This document shows positions 22,563-33,500 of a stretch of 64,000 nucleotides of DNA, in pieces (position 1 is the first letter of the stretch; the number at the start of each line of letters is the position of its first letter). Made by a program: the position numbers and the translations under genes. Where the stretch lies: positions 49,565,353-49,629,352 of the forward strand of contig CM060198.1 in assembly GCA_030549335.1 (NCBI GenBank), written 5' to 3'. Below the pieces are notes generated by a model that saw nothing but the letters and a program-made list of their open reading frames with translations, had not been told where the DNA came from and made no database searches. The DNA comes from Pontederia crassipes (Eukaryota > Streptophyta > Magnoliopsida > Commelinales > Pontederiaceae).

Positions 22563-24022
22563 CATACTTAAAGTCAACAACTAATTGTCTTCTTCATCTT
22601 CATCGTCATCGTCATCGTCATCGTCTTGATGTCGGCCACGCATCACCTCATGAATCAATCTCTTCATCTCTTTTCGTTATCGCGCTTCAAAAACTTTTCA
22701 AATCCTTGAAGGACTTCTTCGTGAACCTTTTGTTGGACTTCCATTAATCGTTGATCCCACATCTCATTAAATAGTCATCGCGCTTCTTCACCGGGAACAC
22801 CGGATATTGATTTTCGTCCATATCCAATATCCGTACTACTAACAGACGACCCGAGACTGTAATCCGGCCGGCCCCTATTCACTCCAACATGGTCCGTTTA
22901 TAATTGTTGACAAGTCATTGGTGTTGCGACTCCTGTGTGACCTGTGAAAGATGCTCGACTTCTTTTGCTTCGAAGGACTCCGGTCTCCTGTAAGGTGATA
23001 GAGTGACATTATGATATTTAGAAATAACAAAAGTTACATTACGAAATTGACTAACTTACATATGTCTCCCGAGCACGCGATAAAACCATTTCGAGTTCTT
23101 CTTTTTTTATGAGTTTTTAAAAAAATCTCATCTTCGGTGGATGTTTTACCCATCTCCTTCTCCTACATTTGAAATCAAAGTTAGTACATGCCAAATTTTA
23201 ATTCTAAAAGTTAGCACAAAGAAAATTAAGTACCAGTGACGTCAAAACACAACCACCCACATGTAGGCATGCTCCCTGGTCCGACTTGCATTTCGTTTTC
23301 GCTTTTTTACACTTAGATTTATATGCCTCAGTGGACCAGTTAGCTATTAACTCGCTCCAAATTGCCTCGCCAAATCCAATTGGGCCGCTCTCCTACCACT
23401 CGTGCGTCCGACAACATCGAAGACAAACGCCTCGAGCACCAAGATTTGAACGCCTTCCACATCTGCTCCATGTTCTCGCATACATCAGCCTACAAATAAA
23501 AAGGATTCTTAAAGAAAAATGCAGCTGGTAGAAAATTGTTGAAAAAATCAGGCCACAAGGGTTCACTCGAGGCTGCTAGTAACTTGAAAATATCAGTGGC
23601 TTCGGAATGTGGTGAATCGCCCTCCCAATCTTGTTGAAATCTGATGTCGCCATAATTGATTGTGATAGCATCATAAATCAAATTTTGATATATAGAAATA
23701 TAATCATCTTCGATATTAGTGAAAACCTCTTGTGCAATATCCGAGTTCGATGACGGATCTATCTCACCAAGATCAGTCCAAACCAAAAATTGAGTTTCAA
23801 ACATTTTCTATATAAATGAACTTTGACAGTCTCCAAAGTTTGCAGCTTTGTGCTTTGACATTTTAAACAAGGACATCTTATAGTTCCTTCTCGTTGAAAC
23901 TATCTAGTTTGACAAGCTATTGTCGTGTATGATTCAATGCCATCTATGAATTCTTGTGTCAACCTTATACGGCCAGCATTTGTTCTATTGTACATCCATT
24001 GACGATGTTTCAGATGAGGCAT
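22563..24022 (-). pseudogene. CACTA transposase remnants (transposase-associated domain, tnp2 start, TNP1-like tail)
   Basis: Reading leftward: an ATG at 24022 opens MPHLKHRQWMYNR and, after about 45 codons, GTIRCPCLKC, the transposase-associated domain of plant CACTA tnp2 proteins, with one in-frame stop. A second open part (23804-23490) has the tnp2-type phrase HSEATDIFKLLAASSEPLWP. After a gap, sequence near 22980-22800 (SGRLLVV, LDMDENQYPVFP) and an acidic tail (DDDDDDDDEDEEDN ending at about 22583) resemble the second CACTA protein. The catalytic core of tnp2 is missing, so the element cannot encode its own transposase. Confidence 0.7.
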
Positions 24023-24035
24023 TTTGTAGTAGTTC

Positions 24036-24614
24036 TGTCACGACTCCGAATTAAACGGTGATTTAAATCAGAGTTCGCGACTAATTACAGACGATCAAAT
24101 ATTATATATTTTTTTTTTGAAAAAAAATTGTGCATAACTCCTCTAAATAATACAAGAAAATGATAACACATATAAGCAAACTACACAATTTATATTGATC
24201 ATTCAGAGCATGTAACAACCTTAGGATTTACACCACCACATAGTCATAAAAGATTCACATTTTATAAAATACAAAATTACTTTTCATATATAGCACATAT
24301 CAAACTCTCTCCATATCCCAACAAAGGAATATGAGAGCTGCAAGTTTTCTATCTAACACGCGTGGTGGGGCACATGACTTCTCAATACCTTAGCAGCAAA
24401 AAGGATCCACACCCTGCTAAGGCTGTCTCTCGCGCTCCCAAAAGTTCTACTGATCTGAAAAATTGTACAATAATACTGTGAGCAAATAATAGCTCAGTAA
24501 GCTAATAACTCATAAACTATATGTTACCATCTAATAAATTCGAGGAGACATAAACATACATGCATTAATCATAATATCAAAGTCAATATCTTCATACATT
24601 TACTAAATATATAT

Positions 24615-24649
<35 letters not shown>

Positions 24650-27086
24650 ACATCCCAATCAAAAGCATTGCACTCAATTTACATTCATTGTCACTTAAAC
24701 ATATCAAACATGTGTATGCAATGCAACACTCTCATATGTATACACGGATCACCAACTGGTCAGTGGTCGATAGGTGAATTCTAGAGGTGGCTCCCATCAT
24801 GATCGGCGATGTAGCACTTAGCTCTATTCTACCTCATCCCCTTTGGTGAACAAATCATAAAACGATAGGTGGATTCTAGAGGTGGCCCCTACGGATTCTA
24901 GAGGTGGCCCCCATCGCGACTACTTACGATGTGACACTTAGCTCTGTATGACACTTAGCTCTAGCCTATCTCATCTCATTACTGGGGAACAAAATGATGG
25001 ATTGGACTCTAGAGGTGGCTCCCATCGTGATCAGCGACGTAGCACTTAGCTCCAACCATCATATATGCAAATGCAAATAGATGTCGATGCATGATTCATT
25101 ACATAACAAATATCTCCTGACTATCAGAAGATGAATCATATCCAACACCATTTCAAAATGAACAAGATTGCACTCATCGCAATCCATTCAGATCATATCA
25201 CATGTACTTTCCATAATTATATTTCTCGAAATCAATTCATAGCATTATAAAACATATTCAATATATATAATAATCGATGTCACACCGAATTCAAAAGAGG
25301 TGAAAACATAGAGTAGGAGAAATCAACTTACCTATAAGGGCTAGCAAAATATTTTTTTTTCCTTGTTCACTACTTTATTCTTCTACTCCTATAACAATAA
25401 TAGTAAGAAACACATTACTATTATGATCTGAACATAATCCTATCACACATGAAACATAATTAATTGCTTAGGTATATGAACCTTAAGTATTTACTCTTAT
25501 AACTTAAGTAACTAATAAACATAAGGATTGACCTAATAATATAATAGATTGCACACATAGTGAAGAAAAATCCATATCTTCTTATATACATACCAAAATG
25601 ACATCATTCTAATTTTCTTTACTCTCATATTACAAAGACATTATTCTGTAAAAGTTTCATTTCCTACTTCATTATGGTTTGTTCTCATGAGAATCAACAT
25701 TCACCCTAACTTTTATGTTGCTTCTATGTCCTGACAGACTGAGTAACCTTACTTTTATGATTTATATAAAATAATAAACCTTTCCTGTTCTGATTCTTTC
25801 AATTTTCTCAAATAGTAGACATCCTAAGGTGAAACACATAAGATTACTTGAATTTATATCTATTTTTACTGAACACAATAAATTTAACCAATACTAGCAT
25901 AATCTGCCCTAAATTCCCTCCTGACAGACTGAGTAAGGCTCGGTAAATTATTTATAACTTTCGCTACACATATCATTTTCTAGTGATTCCAGTTGTCAAT
26001 GAACCCTAACATCAATGTATATGACACCCTAAAATATCAAATAATTCCACGACATATGCATTTTAATACATAATTTACAAATTCGGGTAGCAATTTAGGC
26101 AGACAGAGTGATAGTACCTTAAAGATACGAGCATAACTTTGTCTACAGAAATCATATTAACTTGATTCCAAAGCTCAATGAAAGTAGACTCATAGGGGAT
26201 CAATCAGAATACATTTCATAATTTTTGGATCATTTGAAGGTATGAAATTATATAGCTAACGATTCGTGAATCAATTGAACATGGCTAGGGTTAATCTTAC
26301 CCATGAACAATATGAGTTTTGCCCCATGTTCAAGTAAAATCCGAAAATGAATAGGTGAGACAGGTTCAGAGAAACCCTAATTAGGAACCATGTAGTTAAA
26401 ATCCAAAAGAAATTAATAGAAACTTATCAAAATCTAAAACCCTAGTTGCCCCTTCTCTTCCTCCAATTCCTTCAATCATGTAGTATAATTTGTTCTACCT
26501 TTGCAATTCGGCCAAGGGTAGTGAATAGGGCAGATGAAGGTAGTAAAATGTAAAAAGATAAGTATTAAAAGTGAAGGAGATACCGACTTTAGCTTGTACA
26601 TATAGTTCTTCCCAAAATGACCTTGAAGTAAATGGCTTTTGCATTTCTCCATTTATTTATTCATTTACTTAAGACATTATATGTAAATAAGAAACTACCC
26701 CCATTTGGATTCAAATAAAATATTTAGAAAAATAAATAACTAAGGAATCGAAATTTAAATTTTTGTCTAAAGAAAAAAATCGCGATTTCACAGATTTTTC
26801 GATTTTGTGTCTACGTTTTACCTAGCTCATACACCTCCTAAAAATTCTTAAAAATCACTTTTAAAATACTTTCATATATAGGAACAATTATCGGGATTTT
26901 AATTTTCTAAATTTTCACTTTTCCGAAAATCACATTTTCATGTCTTAAGTAAATTTCCATCACTTTCGCACATTAGTTGATATTAAAGTGTAAGTCTTAA
27001 CATCACATTCATAGAGATTATCAATAAGATAATATAACATCACATTCATACAACTAATCATGCATGATTAACTTAGGGATATTACA
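24036..27086. mobile_element. probable solo LTR (LTR retrotransposon fossil), ~3.05 kb
   Basis: Bounded by TGTCACGACTCC on the left and GGGATATTACA on the right, an imperfect inverted TG..CA pair. The 5-base flanks are AGTTC and AGTTT, a near-match. No retroviral-type coding is recognised inside. It holds a minisatellite (about 24760-25060) built on TTCTAGAGGTGGC(C/T)CC and CACTTAGCTC phrases. It lies 13 bases from the start codon of the CACTA transposase remnant. The end mismatches suggest an old insertion. Confidence 0.6.
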
Positions 27087-28124
27087 AGTTTTATGTGAAA
27101 TAAAAATTATTAAATTAAGATGACTAAAAATGATCAATTAAAATAAGATGAAATCATCATTATGAGCAACAATATGAGCTCGGATGATCTTAAGATGACC
27201 TGTCGGTTCTCCCGGCCGGTTCCGAGATGTCAATGGTCGGATCTAGTCATGCCGATGAAAAAGGCTCGGAACCAGACGTCAACGGCCAGAATCCGACCGT
27301 TCACGTCTAGAGCCGGGCGGGAACAGCCCAGATCTGGATGACAACGGCCCGAATCCGGCTGTGCATGGGGGACGTCGGACAGAGAGAAGGCCGCCGGAGG
27401 CCTGCGATCACGGTTCGAAATGGGATCACTGGACTGGGCAGTGGTGGCGGCAATGGCAAGGTGTCCTTCTTCGCAGCGTGAGCGCCGGCGTGCAGGGAGA
27501 TGGCCGGAGAGTGTGGGAAGATGGCCGAGCGTGCGCCGGAGAGGAGGTGAGCACCGGAGAGGAAGTCATATGAGTCGGAAGAGGGCAGAAGTGGCGAAGA
27601 AGTCATCGGGGAAGAAGGGCCGGCTTATATATGAGGGTGGAGGTGCGACGGACATTCTGACGGCTTCATCCATCGGAATATTTTAATTTTTTTGTCCGTT
27701 AACATTAAATATATTTTCCTTTTCCCACGGCTATGGCTCCATCCATGGGAAATCCCGAATTACATCTTTATAATCTCCCTTAAAAATTTTTTAATCGAAT
27801 CCGTCTATAAAAAAACTATTATTTTTTAGTTTCCCACGGTTGCAATTGTGGGAAACGGTGTAATTATTTTCCCATGGTTCTAGCCGCGGGAAGTTCCCAC
27901 GGCTGCAGCTGTGGGAAAAGTATGTGCCTGAACTTGTAGCAGATTTGCGACCGTCGCAAATTCCTGTCTGAAAAATAGAATTTTCTTGTAGTGGCTTTAG
28001 GCTTTTGGGGACATGTTACATCTGGAAAAGAATTATGTGAGCAAAATTATATCTCATTTGCCTTATATTGTAGGATTTTACAACACCATTTTCAATGTTC
28101 GTTGCATTATTTTTGCATTAATAG

Positions 28125-28203
28125 GTCTCACAATGCTACATCAGAAAGATTTGAGAAAAAGGTTTTGCGTATGTCCAACATGATACTTGCAATCGGGAGC
28201 ATG
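28125..28203 (+). pseudogene. candidate internal exon of the unrecognised host gene (copy 1)
   Basis: After an AATAG acceptor the frame reads SHNATSERFEKKVLRMSN, continuing to a Met-Ile-Leu-Ala-Ile-Gly-Ser-Met stretch. The matching copy 2 sequence (48255 onward) has one A less in an A-run, shifting the frame, and is split by a solo LTR. Product unknown; exon limits are guesses from splice-like signals. Confidence 0.3.
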
Positions 28204-28245
28204 ATTTTTCACGAAACATTGCAACATGTGTAAGTTCATTTATAC

Positions 28246-29640
28246 CGAGCGATATCGGGAGTTGGTATAGCCACGGCGGGGAGTCCGACAGGACTACCCT
28301 TGGCCTAATATTGTTTGTTCTAGTCGTTGATGCCCCCCAGATGTACTCAGGCCTCTTGCGAGGCAGGTAGGCCGTTCACCGAGTCCGGTCGACCCGACCA
28401 TGACCCGATCTGACCCAACTCGATAGGCCCATTTTTTTCTTTTTTTAAAAAATTAAATAATTTTTTAAAGTTAATTAAACCATTTTATATCATTTAAAAT
28501 TTTAAAAAAGATAAAATAAACTATCTTAAATGTAGAAAAATATATAGATATTTAAAATAATATTTTTTATTTAAAAATACTTTATTTTGTATAAAAAATG
28601 TAATAATAAATGCTTTTTTATATTAAAAATAAAATAAAATTAAAAAAAGAAATGGTGGTCTAGTAACCCGACCTGACCCAGCCCGAGTCGAGTTGGGTCG
28701 AGTCAGCGAAAAATTAAAGTTTGATCGGGTCGGGTCGAATTTGTTCACGGATCGGGTCAAACCCGCCCTGTGAACACCCCTGGAGGCAGGCTTCTTTAGT
28801 GGTTTTGTCATGAGTCTTGTCCTACTCCTTCAGTATGCAAACGATACAATGTTCTTCATTGAAGGTTCAAAGCAGGAGGCTCGTTGAGTTGCGATTCTTT
28901 TGGACCATTTTAGTGCGATGACCAAACTCCAGATTAACTATGCCAAATCCTCCTTCATCTTTTTTGGCATGGCTTCGGAGAAGGTAGGTCGTTGTGCATC
29001 CCAGCTCCATACCCCGACCAGCACCCTTCCGACCACCGTCCTAGGGCTCCCACTAACAGATCTCCACATTACCTCTAGAGGATGGACCCTAGTCATCAAG
29101 CATATGAAGCACACATTTCATGGCTAGAGTTCACGACTTTTGACATGCGAGGGCTGACTCATTCTACTATGGTCGGTGCCCTCGGCACTCCCGACATGCT
29201 ATATATCAGTCCTGCCACTATCGGATCAGGTACTCATACGGTTAGACTCACTCAGGAATAGCTTCTTTTGACAGGGCCGTAGCCCCGAGCATAGGGGAGT
29301 ACATTTGGTCGATTGGACCAGCATATGCCGACCTACCTCTCAGGGAGGCTTGAGGGTATGAGATCTTTGGCATGCCAACTGGGCTCTCCTAGCCCAGTGG
29401 TTTAGGTGGATCATGGGTTTGGAGCACAGTGTTTGACACCTGCTACGGTCGAGATCTGTTGTGAGACTCTAGGACCATTTTTACCCCGCGGGGCCTCATT
29501 CTTTTGGTGGGGAGTAGCAGCTGTGGCTCCACGAGTCTGCACCCTTATGATTTTGTCCCTCGGCTCAAGGGAGGACTTCTTTTTTTGACAGCACCCTTGG
29601 TCCGTTGGAGGCTCATTAGTGGAGACATTCCTCTGCCTTT
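28246..29640 (+). mobile_element. L1-type LINE remnant (reverse transcriptase C-terminal half)
   Basis: Degraded frames give LILFVLVVDAPQ (equivalent to the 'PLSPLLFVLVMD' part of LINE reverse transcriptase) and, at 28900-29127, a frame with LQINYAKSSFIFFGM and TVLGLPLTDL, both standard LINE reverse transcriptase phrases. Several stops. It is interrupted by a hAT MITE at 28368-28782. The 5' part is absent. Confidence 0.7.
28368..28782. mobile_element. hAT-type MITE, 415 bp
   Basis: Exact 8-bp target duplication GAGGCAGG at 28360-28367 and 28783-28790. Ends TAGGCCGTTCAC and the inverse of CAGGGGTGTTCAC, a typical hAT terminal sequence. The interior is AT-rich between GGGTCGGGTCG-like inverted arms. 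It splits the LINE reverse transcriptase reading. Confidence 0.88.
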
Positions 29641-30506
29641 GTGACACAGGAGCTTTTATTTTAATTAAAACTAGTGTTTTAGTTTATTAGTCATCATGTG
29701 AAAGGCATGTGACTTTTTAATTAGTTTATAAGGGTCATGATTGATTATAACAATCTTGATTAAAAGTAGGTTAATCAAAGGTGAAGATTGATTAGTAGTT
29801 TATAATCTCTTGTAATCCTACTATTTAAGGCTGTCAATAGAGTTATCAGCCGCATTATCTCTCTTTTATCAAAATTACATATTTTTGTGATTTTCTCTTA
29901 AATCCTAATTGTTCCTCTATCAATATTTCTCATCTTCTAGCAAAAGGGTTCTGGTGCTGTTTGAAATACAAAAAATAGCACATCAAGGAACCAATCAAGG
30001 TACTCATGCAAATAAAAGTGATGATAAAGAAAAAGCTGCAATGGTTTATGGTGAGCAAAATAATTCTGCACCCATGACTTTTGAAGGAAACAACAATGCA
30101 CAAACTCATTGTTCACATATGGTGAAAAAGGTCATGGTTCTTATGCTTGTTCATAATGAAAAGTCAACCTAGTGGAGCCGCAAGATGAAGAATATGAAGA
30201 GTCAGAGCAATTTATGATCAATATGTGGATGAAAGTGAAAAAATAGATGTCCTTCCTGTTCAAGGAGAATCACTAGTGGGATGAAGAAGATTAGAGAAGG
30301 CATAGTATCTTCAGAACGCGTGTTCTTTGTGGTGGGAAGGTGTGTGATCTAGTTATAAAAGATGGTAGTATAGAAAATGTCATTTGTAAAGATGTAGCAG
30401 AGAAGGTAGGATTAGTTATTGAAAAAACATCCACATCCTTACAAAATTCGTTGGCTTAAGAAAGGCAATAAAATTCCTGTCACTACTTGATGTTTAGTGC
30501 GATTTA
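29641..30506 (+). mobile_element. Ty3/gypsy fossil fragment (LTR-like and gag/protease region)
   Basis: 29690-29940 resembles LTR sequence (TACTATTTAAGGCTG promoter-like phrase). 29940-30500 carries fragments of a gypsy gag-to-protease region, ending in a phrase close to the usual protease-downstream stretch of plant gypsy elements. Broken at several points; old. Another LTR element starts at 30507 within it. Confidence 0.55.
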
Positions 30507-33500
30507 TGATACATGCAAAATATAAAACATATTTAGCCATGTATTTAATCTTATTTTGAATCATTTTCTAATAAACATCATTTTATGAGCTTATTTGTAT
30601 TAATTTTATAAAAATGAAAATTTACTAAAATATTATATTTTATTTCTAGGAAGCAAGAAAATTGAATTATGAAGTCAGCGAATAAAACCGCACTAAAATC
30701 GGAGTTAAAATGGTGCCAAAAAGTGAAAAACAGTGAAGCAATGCTGAAATAGAATATTAACGTGCTGTGAAAAGATTTTAACGGGCCATGAAAAGGGTTG
30801 TCAAACTCATTACAGGTCATAAAAGTTATCTATTTTAGCACTGTAAGGACTGTGAAAACTCTATAACAGGTCGTGAAAATTCATTTCTAACATGATTCGA
30901 ACTCTGTTTAGGCCGTTAAATCGCCGTAACATGCCGTGATGAAGCTTAGTTTCGAGATGTGAAGATATTTTTGGAAGAATTTGAAGTGCACAAGGTTTCC
31001 TACTCATATTATATGATCCTAGGAAGATTTGGAAATATATTATGACCCAAAATTCGAATTTTGACAAGGCCAAAATTCTAGAAACAAATCAGATTCGAAA
31101 TTTCTTTATTTCACATAGAAAAAGTTTCTATTTCTTCTTTGATCATATGAAAACTTAAAACCCTATAAATAGAGGGCTTCTACAGCTAGAAGAGATCATG
31201 CGAGGGCCTGTAACCGAATCCTTCAAGCCAGGAATGAAGGAGCACTTCTGAAGAATGAAGGAGAAGACTTATGTGCAGTAGACTCGTGCGAGGATTGTGC
31301 AGTGGCTTGACATCGTTTCTGCAGAGTATTTCTTATTTCACATTATGTTGGGATGATATTTTAAATTATTATGTTTTATCTAGTTCATGTAGTTTATAGA
31401 TTATTAGTTATAGTTTCACTTTTCTGTTTTAATTACAAGAATCTTATTGTATGAATAACTTTTGATTTTTTATTAATCAAATAATTAGTTTAGTTTTTAT
31501 GAACACGACTGTTGTGCGTAATGCTTTTCTTCATAAGTTAATGATTTTTATGGTGGTTATTAACTGTGTAGTGTGATCAATCCTTAATTCATTATCTTTT
31601 GTCGAATCGATTATCAACTCTCTGTTGAAGCAATTCGTGTCGTAATCTAGTAGAAACCATGCGGCATATTAGATTATGCGGTTTGCATGATTGACTCGTG
31701 CGAGTGGTTCTGTAGTTTAGGGATTATAACGCATTACATCTTAAGTTCAATATAACTGAAGGCATATCCGTGCAGAATACTTTCAAATTATTATTGTCTT
31801 AAGATAGTTGATTTACCTGTGCGGGAGATCATATTATTTAGTGTCCTTAATTCGTCTGAAAACTAAACCTGAACTTCATACTTATGTTTGATTTTACAGA
31901 AATACATATTGTTCTAATCATTATAGGTTATCCTAAGGACCTACGCATCATTAGTGTTAGATTTTATTTTTTTGTTATTTTATTTTCTTCATACGTTTAC
32001 CCAAACTTTATGTCGTCTTATATTAGCCTTTGAAATTAGTTTAGTTAAGTAAGTTAATTCCTCGTGGGTTCGACACTCTACTCTTACATTTTATTACTTG
32101 AGCCACTAGTGCACTTGCTAGCATTTAATTGTTATCAATTCTCGCATAAGGTTTTTGGCCCCATTGCCGGAGAATTATTCTTTACTTAGTATGCTTATTT
32201 TATGCTACTTTGAGACTTTATTTTTCTTTTACTTTCGCTTGTTCTTTTAGTAGTGTTAAGTTTTCAGGTTTACATTTTTCGTACACGATTCAAATATTAT
32301 GCTCATATTTTTACATCCTCAATGGGAAAGAAGAAAACGTCCACTAGCCAACACATTGAGGAAAAAAAAGTTGCTGCCCAACATGATAAAGGTCACAACA
32401 AAGCTTCATCAAGCAACAACAACGCAAAGATGCCTCAACCATCTCCTTGTGAAGACTTCTCCATGGATCCAGAAAGCATTATCTCAAACAAATTGAGTCC
32501 TTTATTGAAGCAACTATCCACCCAAAGCTATCAAATCGATAATATGGAAAGACAACTTTCAAATTTATGGCATCGAAGTGAGAAGACGCAGGAGTATGTT
32601 ACAACTCTTCGCAAATCGAAATCTTCTGATGAGCCAAAAGTTGACCTCGTAGGGATGATGGGTCAACTTATTACAACAATTGAAATGAAGCTCCAAATGC
32701 AAGATCAACACATTCAAAATTTGGCGGCTCAATTGGCACAAATTCAGAAGCAAATCGAAGGAGATGAGATGATTCGACTTTTCGACACAGAGCTCAAATT
32801 TGATGCTTTGGAAGCAAAGCTACATATGTTAGAGAGTCAGGTTGCGCAATTGACTTCTCTAAAATCTGAATCTCCAAAGCACATCGACGAGAGCCCGACT
32901 ATCATCATATCCCCACTATTCAAACTTCATCTCCATCACAAACATCAGCATTATCAACGTTTGCTAACACACCTTTCCAAATTCAAAAATCACCAAGGAG
33001 AGAAGGAACTTTATCATCATTAATAGATATCTCTTCGACTAATGCATAGCACTGGGAAATTAAAGAGAAAAGAAGTACATCACCAATCTCAAACGCACCA
33101 ACCACATCCTCTGCACCAACCACATCAAAACAATGAAGGTCAAAGAATAAATCATGTACCCATGATAATCAGTAGCTTAAAACACAACTTCAACTTAAGA
33201 AAGTTGCTGTACTTGAAGAACCTCCACCACCGGACAATGATATAAGGGTCGAAACATTGGGCATCCTCCACCATTACATTTGGTGAGCATCATCCATCAT
33301 CGTCTGAAGCATTCACGTTCACATCCAATAACCTCGGTGAGATTGTTCCTTAATTACATATTTATTTACATTATCTTAATCAACCATTGTATATTAGCCT
33401 CAGTATATGCATATGATAGTCAAGCTAACGACTCTAAATTAGAACTATTCTTTCATCCTGAACTCGTAGTTTAAATATGTTCATTTGAATAGACTAGTCA

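Larger units (their letters stand above)
21447..27993. mobile_element. CACTA (En/Spm) DNA transposon, 6.5 kb, with a nested solo LTR
   Basis: Starts CACTACAAGAAAAATG and ends with the inverse, TTTTCTTGTAGTG. The target duplication GCT is exact (21444-21446, 27994-27996), and the empty site GGTGGTAGCTTTAGGC survives in copy 2 at about 48120-48135. Both ends are packed with palindromic repeats of the form TTCCCACGGCT..AGCCGTGGGAA (21468-21800, 22330-22440, 27720-27920). GC-rich blocks lie at 21840-22320 and 27180-27640. Transposase remnants are on the minus strand (22563-24022). A solo LTR (24036-27086) sits inside. Confidence 0.93.
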
